NCBI RefSeq assembly: GCF_013623775.1
Contig: NZ_JABFAM010000004.1
Location: 124,001 to 188,000, forward strand
Source: Rufibacter sp. XAAS-G3-1
GTDB lineage: Bacteria; Bacteroidota; Bacteroidia; Cytophagales; Hymenobacteraceae
Direction of reading: 5' to 3'
DNA: 64,000 nt
This document shows, in pieces, positions 40,646 to 51,969 of the stretch (positions within the stretch are counted from its first letter, which is position 1; every line of letters starts with the position of its first letter). Below the pieces are notes generated by a model that was not told the DNA's origin, made no database searches, and was given only the letters and a program-made list of their open reading frames with translations. The translations under genes were made by a program, and so were the position numbers.

Positions 40646-41470
40646 TTATTTCTTCCTTCTATTAACAATCAGGTTCTCAGAGAATTTATTTTTGTTTCTG
40701 GTCTTCTTACCTTTTGCGTACAGACCTTTGCGTGATCTTGGGTGACCACCAGAAGATTTACCTTCACCACCACCCATTGGGTGATCTACTGGGTTCATGG
40801 CAACACCTCTTACTCTTGGTCTAATACCCATCCATCTGCTACGTCCGGCTTTACCAAGCTTCACGTTCATGTGGTCTGCGTTAGAAACAGTACCTACGGT
40901 AGCCATACAGTTTACCAGTACCATTCTCATTTCGCCGGAAGGTAATTTCAACGTAGCGTAACGGCCTTCACGGGCTACCAGCTGCGCATAAGAACCTGCA
41001 CTTCTTGCCAGAACTGCACCTTGGCCAGGAGCTAATTCAATGTTGTGAACGATTGTACCTAGTGGAATATCAGTTAACGGCAACGCGTTCCCTACTTCTG
41101 GGGCCACACCAGGGCCTGATACTACAGTAGAATCTACAGCCAAGCCTGCAGGAGCAATGATGTAAGCTTTTTCACCATCTGCGTAGAACAACAAGGCAAT
41201 GCGTGCTGTTCTGTTTGGATCGTACTCAATTGCTTTCACCGTTGCAGGAACCCCGTACTTCGTTCTCTTGAAGTCGATGATACGGAATTTTTGTTTGTGA
41301 CCACCACCGGTATAGCGCATGGTCATTCTTCCTGAATCGTTGCGTCCACCAGATTTTTTCTTGGATGCCAACAAAGATTTCTCAGGCTCGCTCTTCGTGA
41401 TTTCAGTGAAGGCAGGCGCTACTCTAAATCTTTGACCTGGTGTTGTCGGTCTTAGTTTTCTTAATGCCAT
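40646..41470 (-). CDS. rplB: 50S ribosomal protein L2
   Basis: 274 residues; needed for subunit association and peptidyl transfer. [50 protein letters not shown]-like [20 protein letters not shown] and [20 protein letters not shown] with the conserved functional His. Confidence 0.98.
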   Translation of the reverse strand: MALRKLRPTTPGQRFRVAPAFTEITKSEPEKSLLASKKKSGGRNDSGRMTMRYTGGGHKQKFRIIDFKRTKYGVPATVKAIEYDPNRTARIALLFYADGEKAYIIAPAGLAVDSTVVSGPGVAPEVGNALPLTDIPLGTIVHNIELAPGQGAVLARSAGSYAQLVAREGRYATLKLPSGEMRMVLVNCMATVGTVSNADHMNVKLGKAGRSRWMGIRPRVRGVAMNPVDHPMGGGEGKSSGGHPRSRKGLYAKGKKTRNKNKFSENLIVNRRKK

Positions 41471-41482
41471 TCTATTAGTTGC

Positions 41483-41770
41483 TTATATTCCGCTATAGAA
41501 ATCGATTACTTCCCCTGCTTTCAAAGTAACAATCGCCTTCTTAGAGGATACTGTACGTCCGGTTACCACACCAGACTTGGTGTTGCGAGACTTCAATTTT
41601 CCTTGGGTTCTCATAGTAGAGATTTTCTCTACCGTTACACCGTAACGTGATTGGATCGCTTTCTTGATCTCAATCTTATTCGCTTTTCTATCAACCTCGA
41701 AAGCATATTTACCTACTTCGTTCAAAGCAGTCAGCTTCTCGGTTAATAATGGTCTTTTCAGGATACTCAT
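41483..41770 (-). CDS. rplW: 50S ribosomal protein L23
   Basis: 95 residues; docking site for trigger factor and SRP at the exit tunnel. ILKRPLLTEKLTALNEVGKY, FEVDRKANKIEIKKAIQSRY, VEKISTMRTQGKLKSR. Its start overlaps the rplD stop by one base. Confidence 0.97.
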   Translation of the reverse strand: MSILKRPLLTEKLTALNEVGKYAFEVDRKANKIEIKKAIQSRYGVTVEKISTMRTQGKLKSRNTKSGVVTGRTVSSKKAIVTLKAGEVIDFYSGI

Positions 41771-42402
41771 TATTTCGATGTGTAAATTTCTTCAAAAACA
41801 GAAAGAGATTCCTCTAAACAAACTACTTTGTCTGCGTTCAACAAATCATACGTTGTCAAAGCACCGGGAGTAGACACTTTTACCTTTGGCAGGTTTCTGC
41901 TGGACAGAACCACATTGGTATCAACCTCTTTCGTTACGATCAATGTCTTTCTGGTGCCTACCTTTAACCCTTGCAGGATGGCAGCGAAGCTCTTTGTTTT
42001 TGGAGTATCTATGGCAATGGTATCTACTAACACCAGACGCTCATCTTTTACTAATTGAGAAAGAGCTGATAATCTTGCTAAAGACTTCAGTTTCTTGTTC
42101 AATTTAAAGCTATAGTTTCTTGGTCTTGGCCCAAACACGCGACCTCCGCCTACGAATACTGGTGATTTCAAAGAGCCAGCTCTCGCTCCACCAGTACCTT
42201 TTTGACGTTTGATCTTTTTGGTTGAACCAGCTACCTCGGCACGCTCTTTTGATTTGTGGGTACCTTGGCGTTGGTTTGCCAGGTATTGCTTTACATCAAG
42301 ATACATCGCGTGCTCATTTGGCTCAACGCCGAACACCGACTCTGGAAGGGTTACTTTCCTTCCGGTATCTTCCCCTTTACTATTGAAAACTGATAGCTCC
42401 AT
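41770..42402 (-). CDS. rplD: 50S ribosomal protein L4
   Basis: 210 residues from the ATG at 42400-42402 (MELSVFNSKGEDTGRKV); an earlier in-frame Met overlaps rplC and is rejected. Contains YLANQRQGTHKSKERAEVAG, KRQKGTGGARAGSLKSPVFV, GGRVFGPRPRNYSFKLNKKL. In some bacteria L4 also represses its operon; no leader structure for that is obvious here. Confidence 0.97.
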   Translation of the reverse strand: MELSVFNSKGEDTGRKVTLPESVFGVEPNEHAMYLDVKQYLANQRQGTHKSKERAEVAGSTKKIKRQKGTGGARAGSLKSPVFVGGGRVFGPRPRNYSFKLNKKLKSLARLSALSQLVKDERLVLVDTIAIDTPKTKSFAAILQGLKVGTRKTLIVTKEVDTNVVLSSRNLPKVKVSTPGALTTYDLLNADKVVCLEESLSVFEEIYTSK

Positions 42403-42403
42403 C

Positions 42404-43024
42404 TTATTTCTCAACTACAATAAATGAATTTTTAGCGCCTGGGATAGAACCGCTAACTACAAGTAAATTCTGCTCTGGCATAACGCGCAGGATGCGCAGG
42501 TTTTGAACCTTCACGCGGTCACCGCCCATTCTACCAGCCATGCGCATTCCTTTGAATACCCTTGATGGCCATGAGCAGGCTCCAATGGAACCGGGGTGTC
42601 TTGCTCTGTTGTGCTGACCGTGCGTCTGCCCACCAACACCGGCAAAGTTATAGCGCTTCACAACGCCTTGGAAACCTTTCCCTTTTGAGGTACCTACTAC
42701 ATCAACAAATTCACCTTCTTCAAAAGATGTCACATTCACTTCGTCACCTAAGGCATAAGAGGCGGTGTCATCTAATCTGAACTCAACCAATTTCTTCTTG
42801 GCAGTGGTGTTGGCTTTAGCGAAGTGACCCGCAAGCGCTTTGGTTGTTCTTTTAACCTTCTTCTCTCCGTACCCAAGCTGAACGGCGGTATAGCCGTCTG
42901 TTTCCTGCGTCTTAACCTGAGTTACTACGCATGGTCCTGCTTGAATCAAAGTACAGGCCACGCTCTTCCCTTCAGGAGTGAAGAGGCTTGTCATTCCGAT
43001 TTTTTTACCGATAATTCCAGGCAT
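42404..43024 (-). CDS. rplC: 50S ribosomal protein L3
   Basis: 206 residues. [60 protein letters not shown] and [20 protein letters not shown] with the central extension near the peptidyl transferase centre. First gene of a transcription unit starting from the promoter at 43082-43112, instead of following rpsJ directly. Confidence 0.98.
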   Translation of the reverse strand: MPGIIGKKIGMTSLFTPEGKSVACTLIQAGPCVVTQVKTQETDGYTAVQLGYGEKKVKRTTKALAGHFAKANTTAKKKLVEFRLDDTASYALGDEVNVTSFEEGEFVDVVGTSKGKGFQGVVKRYNFAGVGGQTHGQHNRARHPGSIGACSWPSRVFKGMRMAGRMGGDRVKVQNLRILRVMPEQNLLVVSGSIPGAKNSFIVVEK

Positions 43025-43081
43025 TCTACTTTTTTATTTAAACAATTAATATTATAAGCCCTAGGGCTCTTTTCGGGAGTG

Positions 43082-43112
43082 CAAAGTTCCATATTTAATT
43101 TTTATTTTACAA
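43082..43112 (-). promoter_or_regulatory. Promoter of the rplC-rplQ transcription unit
   Basis: On the minus strand TTG, 20 bp, then GAACTTTG, one mismatch from TAnnTTTG, at the spacing expected of Bacteroidota housekeeping promoters. Transcription would begin near 43075, about 50 nt before the rplC start. Confidence 0.65.
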
Positions 43113-43332
43113 GCACTCCTAAATTATTTGTTTTCAGATACTAATGGATTTTCATGCTTGTATCCTCCAGCAGCTCACTCACGGGCAGGTGGTTAACTTT
43201 CAATCATCACAAATAATTCCCTTCTATTTTCTGTTTTCGGTCTCTTTTCCTAAAATTAGCCTTAAAAACCTTTTTGGAATTCAGCTTATACGCGGCAAAA
43301 ACGAATTTCAAACCTGGAAGAACCGCTTAGAG

Positions 43333-43440
43333 TTCTGGGCCTGTTTTTATAAAAGTAGCCCAAAAACGACAACTCAGGTGAACGCAGGCGTCAGAGGAAT
43401 TGCGCTGAAAGCCATTGATGAAAAATCCTAAACAGGCCCC
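43333..43440. repeat. Palindrome-headed repeat (type S), copy 2
   Basis: Starts with TCTGGGCCTGTTTTTATAAA paired with AGTAGCCCAAAAACGAC, continues GAACGCAGGCGTCAGAGGAA and ends ATCCTAAACAGGCCCC. Same layout as 3592-3700, 40 kb away. Sits inside the interrupted rpsJ-rplC junction. Confidence 0.65.
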
Positions 43441-43550
43441 GTGCTCTAAAAGAGATCTTCTCTTTTATACTTTGAGGCTGTTTAGAGTCTCAGAACCATG
43501 GCTAGCGAAAGCGTTTGCATGGGTTCGCCTTCTTAAGGAGATTTCTGTTT

Positions 43551-43665
43551 AGAGCCTGTTTTACAGAAAACAGCCCTTAAACGGGAGGCATCTGTGGGCT
43601 ATGCCCAGGGGAATTGCTGATGTTTGGAACAAAAAAGACCTGCTAAAAAACTCTAAACAGGTTCT
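43551..43665. mobile_element. MITE-like element (type S), copy 3, 115 bp
   Basis: Bounded by AGAGCCTGTTTTA and the inverse TAAACAGGTTCT, 11-bp terminal inverted repeats with one mismatch. The left end overlaps a family palindrome (GCCTGTTTTACAGAAAACAGCCC). No coding capacity. Links the palindrome family to the AGAGCCTGTTT-ended elements. Confidence 0.6.
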
Positions 43666-43744
43666 TTCTGTAAAATCATGATCCGCCGGTTTCACGTGCG
43701 TTTTTGCAAAAAAAACATCAAAAACAACCGCCTTCTTTCTGCAT

Positions 43745-43780
43745 AAAAAAAGGGAGAGGTTTCCCTCTCCCTTTTCTGAG
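43745..43780 (-). terminator. Intrinsic terminator after rpsJ
   Basis: Minus strand: AAAAGGGAGAGG, loop GAAA, CCTCTCCCTTTT, then a T run. It begins about 20 nt after the rpsJ stop. A strong, textbook terminator that should end the rpsL-rpsG-fusA-rpsJ transcript. Confidence 0.9.
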
Positions 43781-43792
43781 TAAGCTGTTTTA

Positions 43793-44098
43793 TCAAACTT
43801 TGATTTCAACATCAACGCCACTTGGTAATTCAAGTTTCATCAAGGCATCTACCGTTTTAGATGAAGTAGAATAGATATCTACCAATCTTTTATAGGTGCA
43901 AAGTTGGAATTGCTCTCTTGCTTTTTTGTTCACGTGCGGTGAACGTAAAACAGTGAAGATATCTTTTTCGGTTGGCAAAGGAATGGGACCACTTACGATC
44001 GCACCAGTCGCTTTTACCGCTTTCACGATTTTCTCTGATGATTTATCAACCAGATTGTGATCGTAAGATTTCAGTTTGATTCTGATCTTTTGATTCAT
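43793..44098 (-). CDS. rpsJ: 30S ribosomal protein S10
   Basis: 101 residues; also the NusE transcription antitermination factor that binds NusG and Nus[61 protein letters not shown] are conserved. Last gene of the str-type unit here, followed by a terminator, not by rplC. Confidence 0.98.
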   Translation of the reverse strand: MNQKIRIKLKSYDHNLVDKSSEKIVKAVKATGAIVSGPIPLPTEKDIFTVLRSPHVNKKAREQFQLCTYKRLVDIYSTSSKTVDALMKLELPSGVDVEIKV

Positions 44099-44108
44099 TC
44101 TATTTCAA

Positions 44109-46208
44109 CTATTTCGCTGTTCCTTTAATTTTTGCGATGATGCCATCTGCCATGTTCTGCGGCACTTGCTCATAATGAGAGAAGGTAAGTGAAGCAGTGG
44201 CGCGTCCTGAGGTGATGGTACGTAAGTCAGTTACATAACCAAACAGTTCAGACAAAGGTACATCTGCTTTTACTACCGTTGAAGTACCCTTGGTATCCAT
44301 CCCTTTCATGAGACCTCTTCTTCTGTTCAAGTCACCAGTTACCGGACCTGTGTACTCATCTGGAGTCACTACGTCTACTGCCATGATGGGTTCAAGAAGT
44401 TTGGGCCCACACTGTTTACCTGCCTCTTTGAAGCCTGCACGGGCGGCTAATTCAAAGGATAGAGCGTCAGAGTCAACATCGTGGAAAGAACCGTGGAATA
44501 AACGCACTTTCATGGAGTCTACCGGGAACCCGGCCAGGATACCATTTTTCATGGCTTCTTCGAAGCCTTTCTGGATAGCCGGAATGAATTCTCTTGGAAT
44601 CACACCACCTACAATGCCATTCTCAAACTCAAGGCCTTGCTTACCATCTTCACGTGGCCCCATGTTGAACACGATGTCAGCGAACTTACCACGTCCACCA
44701 GACTGCTTCTTGTACACCTCGCGGTGCTCCACAGCTTTGGTGATGGTTTCTTTGTAAGCTACCTGAGGAGCGCCCTGGTTCAATTCTACCTTGAACTCGC
44801 GCTTCATCCGGTCAATGATGATCTCCAGGTGAAGCTCGCCCATTCCTCTCAAGATGGTCTGACCAGTTTCCTCATCAGTGTTCACCTGAAGCGTTGGATC
44901 TTCTTCAATCAGTTTGGCAATAGCCATACCCATTTTATCAGAGTCAGCCTGAGTTTTAGGCTCAATGGCATATCCAATAACCGGTTCTGGGAAATCCATA
45001 GATTCCAAGACGATTTTCGCGTTTTGGTCACAAAGCGTGTCACCGGTCTTGATATCTTTGAAGCCTACTACCGCACCAATGTCACCGGCAGACAATCTTT
45101 CGATTTGGTTCTGCTTGTTGGCGTGCATCTGGAAGATACGGGAGATACGCTCTTTGTTATTTGAACGGGTATTGTACACGTATGAGCCAGACTCCAGCAC
45201 ACCAGAGTAAGCCCGCACAAAGCAAAGACGGCCTACATAAGGGTCAGTGGCAATTTTGAAGGCCAGGCCTGCAAATGGCTCAGACTCACTAGGCTTGCGG
45301 GAGATTTCTTCGCCCGTGTCTGGGTTGGTTCCTATAATGCTTTCTTTGTCCATGGGTGATGGGCAAAGGGCCATTACATAATCCAGCATGGTTTGCACTC
45401 CTTTGTTTTTGAAAGAAGAACCGCAAAGCATTGGCACGATGGCTAAATCAATGGTTGCTTTGCGCAACGCCGTCATGATTTCTTCTTCGGTGATGGTTTC
45501 AGGATCATCGAAGTATTTCTCCATCAGAGACTCATCATAATCAGCAACAGCTTCCAATAACTTCTCACGGTACTCTGTTGCTTCCTCCATCATATCTTCT
45601 GGAATGGGCACTTCTCTAAAGGTCATCCCTTTGTCATGCTCATTCCACTCAATACCTCTGAAGTTTACCAGGTCAACCACCCCTTTGAAGTCATCTTCCG
45701 CACCAATTGGTAACTGAAGCGCAACGGCGTTGCTGCCCAGCATTTCTTTCACCTGCTTGCAAACCGCAAGAAAATCAGCGCCTGAACGGTCCATTTTGTT
45801 CACGAAGCCAATACGGGCTACTTTGTAGTTATCGGCAAGTCTCCAGTTAGTTTCAGACTGTGGCTCTACACCATCAACCGCGCTAAACAAGAACACCAGA
45901 CCATCCAACACCCGCAGGGAACGGTTTACCTCTACGGTAAAGTCAACGTGACCTGGGGTATCAATAATGTTGATGTGGTAATCTTCACCTCTATATTTCC
46001 AGTCTACGGTAACGGCAGCAGAAGTAATGGTGATCCCTCTTTCCTGCTCCTGTTCCATCCAGTCTGTGGTGGCGGCACCATCATGCACCTCCCCTAACTT
46101 GTGTGACTTTCCAGTATAGTAGAGAATACGCTCTGTAGTAGTAGTCTTACCGGCATCAATGTGCGCGGCAATCCCAATATTTCTTGTGTACTTTAAATCT
46201 CTGGCCAT
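44109..46208 (-). CDS. fusA: Elongation factor G
   Basis: 699-residue GTPase that drives ribosomal translocation. G1 [15 protein letters not shown], switch/G2 [12 protein letters not shown]3 [13 protein letters not shown]4 NKMDRSGAD; domain [22 protein letters not shown]; domain [22 protein letters not shown] and [10 protein letters not shown]; domain [21 protein letters not shown]. Full length. Confidence 0.98.
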   Translation of the reverse strand: MARDLKYTRNIGIAAHIDAGKTTTTERILYYTGKSHKLGEVHDGAATTDWMEQEQERGITITSAAVTVDWKYRGEDYHINIIDTPGHVDFTVEVNRSLRVLDGLVFLFSAVDGVEPQSETNWRLADNYKVARIGFVNKMDRSGADFLAVCKQVKEMLGSNAVALQLPIGAEDDFKGVVDLVNFRGIEWNEHDKGMTFREVPIPEDMMEEATEYREKLLEAVADYDESLMEKYFDDPETITEEEIMTALRKATIDLAIVPMLCGSSFKNKGVQTMLDYVMALCPSPMDKESIIGTNPDTGEEISRKPSESEPFAGLAFKIATDPYVGRLCFVRAYSGVLESGSYVYNTRSNNKERISRIFQMHANKQNQIERLSAGDIGAVVGFKDIKTGDTLCDQNAKIVLESMDFPEPVIGYAIEPKTQADSDKMGMAIAKLIEEDPTLQVNTDEETGQTILRGMGELHLEIIIDRMKREFKVELNQGAPQVAYKETITKAVEHREVYKKQSGGRGKFADIVFNMGPREDGKQGLEFENGIVGGVIPREFIPAIQKGFEEAMKNGILAGFPVDSMKVRLFHGSFHDVDSDALSFELAARAGFKEAGKQCGPKLLEPIMAVDVVTPDEYTGPVTGDLNRRRGLMKGMDTKGTSTVVKADVPLSELFGYVTDLRTITSGRATASLTFSHYEQVPQNMADGIIAKIKGTAK

Positions 46209-46210
46209 TC

Positions 46211-46678
46211 TTAGAATCTGAAATGTGAGAATGCTTTGTTGGCTTCCGCCATTCTGTGAGTATCATCTTTTTTCTTCACAGCAGCACCTTCTCCTTTGGC
46301 GGCGGCGATAATCTCACCAGCCAATTTATCCATCATGGTCTTCTCACCTCTCTTGCGAGCGTAAGAGATCATCCATTTGATACCAAGAGAAATCTTTCTA
46401 TCCGGACGCACCTCAGTTGGTACCTGGAAAGTAGCACCACCTACACGGCGGCTTTTCACCTCTACACCTGGCATGATGTTGTTCAATGCTTTTTTCCAGG
46501 TATCTAACCCGCTCTCTTTAGTTCTTTTCTCCACTAAATCGCAAGCATCGTAAAAAATCTTGTATGCCACACTCTTTTTCCCGTCTACCATCAGGTAGTT
46601 TACAAAACGGGTAACCAGAGTTTCTTTGTATTTTGGATCAGGAAGAAGAATTCTCTTCTTTGGTTTCGCTTTTCTCAT
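46211..46678 (-). CDS. rpsG: 30S ribosomal protein S7
   Basis: 155 residues; nucleates the 30S head. [60 protein letters not shown] and [16 protein letters not shown]. Confidence 0.98.
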   Translation of the reverse strand: MRKAKPKKRILLPDPKYKETLVTRFVNYLMVDGKKSVAYKIFYDACDLVEKRTKESGLDTWKKALNNIMPGVEVKSRRVGGATFQVPTEVRPDRKISLGIKWMISYARKRGEKTMMDKLAGEIIAAAKGEGAAVKKKDDTHRMAEANKAFSHFRF

Positions 46679-46691
46679 TGTCTTAACTCAA

Positions 46692-47108
46692 TTATTTTTT
46701 CTTACCGCCTTTTCCTGCAGCAGCTGCTGGCTGACCTGGTTTAGGACGTTTTGCTCCGTATTTAGAACGGGACTGTAGACGACCGTTTACACCGGCAGTA
46801 TCCAACGCACCACGGATGATGTGGTATCTTACCCCTGGCAAGTCTTTTACACGACCACCTCTGATGAGCACAATAGAGTGCTCCTGGAGGTTGTGGCCTT
46901 CACCTGGGATGTAGGCATTGACTTCTTTACCGTTTGTCAAACGCACACGCGCCACTTTTCTCATTGCTGAGTTTGGCTTCTTAGGTGTGGTTGTGTAAAC
47001 GCGTGTGCACACGCCACGTCTTTGTGGGCATGAGTCAAGAGCTGGAGACTTAGACTTTGATGTTAGCGCTTCTCTTCCCTTTCTTACTAATTGTTGTATA
47101 GTAGGCAT
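46692..47108 (-). CDS. rpsL: 30S ribosomal protein S12
   Basis: 138 residues; decoding-centre protein. [40 protein letters not shown] and [19 protein letters not shown]. Lys in TPKKPNS and the PGVRYH loop (the sites of streptomycin-resistance changes in other bacteria) look wild type. A short Gly/Lys-rich tail ([10 protein letters not shown]) follows. First gene of its transcription unit. Confidence 0.98.
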   Translation of the reverse strand: MPTIQQLVRKGREALTSKSKSPALDSCPQRRGVCTRVYTTTPKKPNSAMRKVARVRLTNGKEVNAYIPGEGHNLQEHSIVLIRGGRVKDLPGVRYHIIRGALDTAGVNGRLQSRSKYGAKRPKPGQPAAAAGKGGKKK

Positions 47109-47152
47109 TTACTAACTTTTTAAACTGATTTCTCTCTTCAAAAAATGGTTTG

Positions 47153-47184
47153 CAAAGGTATAAAATCTCCTTTGCAAATTCAAA
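47153..47184 (-). promoter_or_regulatory. Promoter of rpsL-rpsG-fusA-rpsJ
   Basis: Minus strand TTTG, 20 bp, TACCTTTG: exact matches to both the -33 and -7 elements of the Bacteroidota consensus. Start expected near 47146, about 38 nt before the rpsL start codon. Confidence 0.8.
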
Positions 47185-47210
47185 GTTTTAATTCATTAAT
47201 TATTAATGGC

Positions 47211-47525
47211 TTAGGCTTCGCCAATTGTTCCCCCAAAATTGAGCGGAAAGCTTGGGGCTTCCGGCGTCTGCTTGATGGCCCCAAAACTTTGCTCATACTT
47301 TAGGATGTTTTCCTCCAAAGCAGCCAAAAAACGCTTGGCATGCTCTGGAGTAATCACCACTCTTGACTTTACTTTCGCCTTCGGAATCCCGGGCATCAAT
47401 CTGATGAAATCAATCACGAATTCACTGTGGGAATGTGCGATCATGGCAAGATTTGCGTACTCACCCTCGGCAATTTCCTCCGTCAACTCAATGTTGATCT
47501 GTCCTGGTTGTTCTGCGGCGGCCAT
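47211..47525 (-). CDS. DUF3467 family protein
   Basis: 104 residues. The whole protein matches the DUF3467 pattern: INIELTEEIAEGEYANLAMI, AHSHSEFVIDFIRLMPGIPK, KVKSRVVITPEHAKRFLAAL and ENILKYEQSFG. Function unknown. It follows rpoC with only one base between, so it is made from the rpoBC transcript. The gap to rpsL (102 bp) holds the next promoter. Confidence 0.92.
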   Translation of the reverse strand: MAAAEQPGQINIELTEEIAEGEYANLAMIAHSHSEFVIDFIRLMPGIPKAKVKSRVVITPEHAKRFLAALEENILKYEQSFGAIKQTPEAPSFPLNFGGTIGEA

Positions 47526-47526
47526 C

Positions 47527-50500
47527 TTATTTCTCTTGCAGTTCGCCCTGCTTTGCTGCTTTCACTCCTGATTGTCTGCTGCTGGTAAGAGCTTCGTACT
47601 CTTCTTTGGAGCCTACAATGATTTTCGAGTACTCGCGCAAGCCGGTACCTGCCGGGATTAAGTGACCCACGATTACGTTCTCTTTCAAGCCCAGTAATTC
47701 GTCGGCTTTTCCTTTGATGGCGGCTTCGCTCAATACCTTGGTAGTCTCCTGGAAGGAAGCTGCCGAGATAAAGCTTTGCGTACCCAAAGAAGCCTGCGTA
47801 ATACCCTGCAAGGTTGGTCTTGACACCGCTGGCTGTGCGTCACGCACGGTTACCAAACGAAGGTCACGACGCTTCAAGCTGGAGTTTTCATCGCGCAGAC
47901 GACGCGCCGTCACAATCATACCTGGTTTCATGGCCGTTGAATCACCTGCATCTTCCACTACTTTCATGTCAATGATCATGTCGTTCTCTTCCATGAACGT
48001 CACTTTGTCCACCGTCTGGTTCTCCAGGAAGCTGGTATCACCCGGATCAATCACGTTCACTTTCTGCATCATCTGCCGAACCACTACTTCAATGTGTTTG
48101 TCATTGATCTTCACACCCTGCAGACGGTATACTTCCTGAATCTCGTTCACCAGGTATTCCTGCACGGCACCAGGGCCTTGGATGTTCAGGATGTCGTTTG
48201 GCGTGATGGCACCGTCTGAAAGCGGAACACCGGCACGCACAAAGTCATTGTCCTGAACCAGGATGTGCTTGGAAAGAGGCACCATGTACTTCTTCTTCAC
48301 ACCGTCTTTAGACTCAATGTAGATCTCACGGTTACCGCGTTTTATGCCTCCGTACGTCACTACACCATCAATCTCACTCACTACCGCCGGGTTAGACGGG
48401 TTACGGGCCTCAAAGAGCTCTGTAACGCGTGGCAGACCACCCGTGATGTCACGGGTCTTCCCAATGGCACGTGGGATCTTAGAGATAATCTGACCTGCTT
48501 TGATTCTTTGTCCATCTTCCACGGCTAAGTGAGCCCCTACCGGAATGTTGTAGGTTTTAGGCTCACCATTGACTGGGTTGATTATAATGGCAGGGTTCTT
48601 CGTCTTATCTTTCGTTTCAATGATCACTTTCTCACGGTGGCCAGTCTGCTCATCTGACTCCTCACGGAAGGTGATGCCTTCCACAATGGATTCGTACTCA
48701 ATGGTACCGTCAAACTCAGAAAGAATAACCGCGTTATATGGATCCCAGTTACACAACTCATCGCCTTTGGCTACGGTGTCTCCTTCGTTTACTAACAAGA
48801 AAGAACCATAGGGCACGTGGTTGCTGATGAGTAGTTTCCCGGTAGTAGGTTCTACTACCTTCACTTCACCTGAACGGCCCATCACTACTCTCACCGGCTC
48901 GCCTTCTGCGTTCGCGGTTTCAATTGTCCGAACATCTTCGAACTCAATCACCCCGTTGAATTTGGCTCTGATGGCCGCATCTACCGCAATGTTAGAGGCA
49001 GTACCACCTACGTGGAAAGTACGAAGCGTTAACTGCGTACCTGGCTCACCAATAGACTGTGCTGCGATTACCCCAACCGCTTCCCCTTTCTGCACCATTC
49101 GGCCAGTTGAAAGGTTACGGCCGTAGCACTTGGCACAGATACCGCGTTTGGTCTCACAAGTAAGAACTGAACGAATCTCCACACTTTCAATAGCTGAGTT
49201 CTCAATGATTCTGGCTACTTCTTCGGTGATCTCGTTTCCTGACTCATGGATCAGTTCTCCGGTGATCGGATCAATGATGTCATGCACGTTCACACGACCC
49301 AGGATACGCTCAGACAGAGACTCCACGATATCTTCGTTGTCTTTCAAGGCGCTTACCTCAAGCCCCCGCAGGGTACCACAGTCAGCCTCGTTTACGATCA
49401 CATCCTGAGAAACGTCCACTAAACGACGGGTTAGGTAACCCGCATCCGCCGTTTTCAAGGCGGTATCGGCCAGACCTTTACGAGCACCGTGGGTAGAGAT
49501 AAAGTACTCAATTACATCCAGACCTTCTTTGAAGTTAGATAGAATTGGGTTTTCAATAATCTCCCCTACTGATCCTTGCAAGGACTTCTGAGGCTTCGCC
49601 ATCAGCCCCCGCATACCACCTAGCTGACGGATCTGCTCTCTGGAACCACGGGCGCCGGAGTGCATCATCATGAAGATGGAGTTGAAGCCTTGGTCGTCTT
49701 TCTCAAGGCGGCTCATCAACGTCTCGGTGATCTGGTTGTTGATACGCGTCCAGATATCAATTACCTGGTTGTAACGCTCGTTATCCGTGATCAGACCCAT
49801 AGAGTAGTTTGCCCAAACAGCGTCTACATCTTTTTTAGCCTGACCAACCAGTATATCTTTCTCTTTCGGGATCACGATGTCACCCAAGCCCATGGACAGA
49901 CCGCCTTTGTAAGCCGACTGGAATCCTAGGGTCTTGATATCATCCAGGAACTGAGCAGTTCTCGCCATACCGGTTACTTTGAACACGCGGGAGATGATCT
50001 GCTGCAATTTCTTTTTAGACAGAAGCTCGTCTACGTATCCTACTTCCTCTGGCACGAACTGGTTGAACAACACTCTACCGGCAACGGTCTCAATGAGCTT
50101 CGTTACTAATTCGTTGTTCTCATCCAATATTTTCACCCGCACCTTAATGTAAGCATGCTTGGAAAGCTGGCCTTCGTTGATCGCGATGATAACTTCTTCG
50201 GCAGAGTAGAAAGACATACCCTCCCCTTGAATCTTCTCATTCTCAGTAGAGCGCTTGCCTTTGGTTACGTAGTATAAGCCCAACACCATGTCCTGAGAAG
50301 GTACCGCAATTGGGGCGCCGTTGGCAGGGTTCAGGATGTTGTGCGACGCCAACATCAACATAGAGGCTTCCAGGATTGCGGCCGGCCCCAGGGGAACGTG
50401 TACCGCCATCTGGTCACCGTCAAAGTCGGCGTTGAAGGCTGTGGTTACTAAGGGGTGTAGCTGAATCGCTTTTCCTTCAATCAGTTTCGGCTGAAAAGCC

Positions 50501-51894
50501 TGAATACCTAATCTGTGGAGCGTAGGAGCACGGTTCAACAGAACGGGGTGTCCTTTCAGCACGTTTTCCAAAATATCCCAAACCACCGGGTCTTTCCGGT
50601 CTACGATTTTCTTCGCAGATTTTACCGTCTTCACAATACCGCGCTCAATAAGCTTACGGATGATGAACGGTTTGAAAAGCTCAGCCGCCATGTTCTTAGG
50701 CAGACCGCACTCATGTAGTTTCAGCTCTGGACCTACCACAATTACGGAACGACCAGAATAATCCACCCGCTTACCAAGTAAGTTCTGACGGAAACGTCCT
50801 TGCTTTCCTTTCAGCATGTCAGAAAGGGATTTCAGGGCGCGGTTACCTTCTGCCCGAACGGCGTTCACTTTACGTGAGTTGTCAAACAGGGAGTCTACCG
50901 CCTCTTGAAGCATCCGCTTCTCGTTACGGAGAATCACCTCTGGCGCTTTAATCTCGATCAGACGCTTTAAACGGTTGTTACGGATGATAACCCGACGGTA
51001 TAAGTCGTTCAAGTCAGACGTAGCGAAACGGCCACCATCCAACGGAACCAATGGACGCAATTCCGGTGGAATCACTGGCACCATGCGGATGATCATCCAC
51101 TCAGGCTTGTTCTCAATTCTGGTTGACGCATCACGGAAAGCCTCTACTACACGTAGACGCTTCAACGCTTCTGCTTTCCGCTGCTGAGAAGTCTCATGGG
51201 CAGCAGAGTAACGCAAGTCATAGGAAAGGTCATCCAGGTTGATGCGCTCCAATAGCATTTGAAGGGCTTCAGCTCCCATTCTGGCGATGAACTTGTTTGG
51301 ATCATGGTTGTCCAACATCTGGTTCTCGCGCGGAAGCTTGTCAATCATGTCCAGATACTCATCTTCGGTCAGGAAGTCTAACGTGGTCACGTTATCTTCC
51401 GCCAAGATACCTGGCTGGATTACTACGTACCGCTCATAATAGATAATCTGATCAAGCTTCTTGGTTGGTAAGCCTAACAGATACCCGATTTTGTTTGGCA
51501 GCGACTTGAAGTACCAGATGTGTGCTACCGGTACCACCAGTTCAATGTGGCCCATGCGCTCACGACGCACTTTTTTCTCCGTTACTTCTACGCCGCAACG
51601 GTCACAGATAATCCCTTTGTAGCGGATTCTCTTGTATTTTCCGCAGTGGCACTCCCAGTCCTTCACTGGCCCGAAGATCCGCTCGCAGAACAAACCACCC
51701 ATCTCTGGCTTGTAGGTTCTGTAGTTGATGGTTTCAGGCTTCGTTACCTCCCCGTTTGATCTTTCCAGAATAGATTCTGGAGAGGCCAGCGAGATGGTCA
51801 CTTTAGAGAAGTCTTGGATTAATTTTTTATTTCTTGCTAACGCCATGTTATGTGTTGCTAGATATGTAAGTTTCCTTTTTACTAAACGGCTCAA
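47527..51894 (-). CDS. rpoC: RNA polymerase beta-prime subunit
   Basis: 1455 residues. N-terminal zinc finger [37 protein letters not shown], the rudder/lid region [20 protein letters not shown], catalytic Mg site [15 protein letters not shown], bridge-helix region [19 protein letters not shown], trigger loop area, second zinc site [16 protein letters not shown], and the C-terminal [20 protein letters not shown]. Complete. Confidence 0.98.
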   Translation of the reverse strand: MSRLVKRKLTYLATHNMALARNKKLIQDFSKVTISLASPESILERSNGEVTKPETINYRTYKPEMGGLFCERIFGPVKDWECHCGKYKRIRYKGIICDRCGVEVTEKKVRRERMGHIELVVPVAHIWYFKSLPNKIGYLLGLPTKKLDQIIYYERYVVIQPGILAEDNVTTLDFLTEDEYLDMIDKLPRENQMLDNHDPNKFIARMGAEALQMLLERINLDDLSYDLRYSAAHETSQQRKAEALKRLRVVEAFRDASTRIENKPEWMIIRMVPVIPPELRPLVPLDGGRFATSDLNDLYRRVIIRNNRLKRLIEIKAPEVILRNEKRMLQEAVDSLFDNSRKVNAVRAEGNRALKSLSDMLKGKQGRFRQNLLGKRVDYSGRSVIVVGPELKLHECGLPKNMAAELFKPFIIRKLIERGIVKTVKSAKKIVDRKDPVVWDILENVLKGHPVLLNRAPTLHRLGIQAFQPKLIEGKAIQLHPLVTTAFNADFDGDQMAVHVPLGPAAILEASMLMLASHNILNPANGAPIAVPSQDMVLGLYYVTKGKRSTENEKIQGEGMSFYSAEEVIIAINEGQLSKHAYIKVRVKILDENNELVTKLIETVAGRVLFNQFVPEEVGYVDELLSKKKLQQIISRVFKVTGMARTAQFLDDIKTLGFQSAYKGGLSMGLGDIVIPKEKDILVGQAKKDVDAVWANYSMGLITDNERYNQVIDIWTRINNQITETLMSRLEKDDQGFNSIFMMMHSGARGSREQIRQLGGMRGLMAKPQKSLQGSVGEIIENPILSNFKEGLDVIEYFISTHGARKGLADTALKTADAGYLTRRLVDVSQDVIVNEADCGTLRGLEVSALKDNEDIVESLSERILGRVNVHDIIDPITGELIHESGNEITEEVARIIENSAIESVEIRSVLTCETKRGICAKCYGRNLSTGRMVQKGEAVGVIAAQSIGEPGTQLTLRTFHVGGTASNIAVDAAIRAKFNGVIEFEDVRTIETANAEGEPVRVVMGRSGEVKVVEPTTGKLLISNHVPYGSFLLVNEGDTVAKGDELCNWDPYNAVILSEFDGTIEYESIVEGITFREESDEQTGHREKVIIETKDKTKNPAIIINPVNGEPKTYNIPVGAHLAVEDGQRIKAGQIISKIPRAIGKTRDITGGLPRVTELFEARNPSNPAVVSEIDGVVTYGGIKRGNREIYIESKDGVKKKYMVPLSKHILVQDNDFVRAGVPLSDGAITPNDILNIQGPGAVQEYLVNEIQEVYRLQGVKINDKHIEVVVRQMMQKVNVIDPGDTSFLENQTVDKVTFMEENDMIIDMKVVEDAGDSTAMKPGMIVTARRLRDENSSLKRRDLRLVTVRDAQPAVSRPTLQGITQASLGTQSFISAASFQETTKVLSEAAIKGKADELLGLKENVIVGHLIPAGTGLREYSKIIVGSKEEYEALTSSRQSGVKAAKQGELQEK

Positions 51895-51908
51895 CTAACG
51901 CGTAAAAG

Positions 51909-51955
51909 GGAGATTTCAGAAGAAGGCGTTTTTGGCCTATTTTCCTGAAATCTCC
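51909..51955. repeat. Inverted repeat in rpoB-rpoC spacer
   Basis: Perfect 11-bp arms GGAGATTTCAG (51909-51919) and CTGAAATCTCC (51945-51955) in the 75-bp spacer between rpoB and rpoC. The loop GGCGTTTTTGGCCTATTTT resembles half of the dispersed palindrome. Possible RNA processing structure. Confidence 0.6.
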
Positions 51956-51969
51956 TCTAAAACAGCCTA

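Larger units (their letters stand above)
43025..43792. other. Unusual 768-bp gap between rpsJ and rplC
   Basis: In most bacteria rpsJ and rplC are adjacent. Here the gap holds, in transcription order, the rpsJ terminator (43745-43780), a weak palindrome near 43690-43730, repeat elements at 43551-43665 and 43333-43440, a degenerate palindrome near 43230-43270, and the rplC promoter (43082-43112). No gene is supported; the open frames are short and overlap the repeats. Confidence 0.75.

Noticed and set aside
43561-43833. 90-codon minus-strand frame overlapping rpsJ
   Set aside because: Runs through the rpsJ terminator and a repeat element and overlaps the end of rpsJ in another frame.
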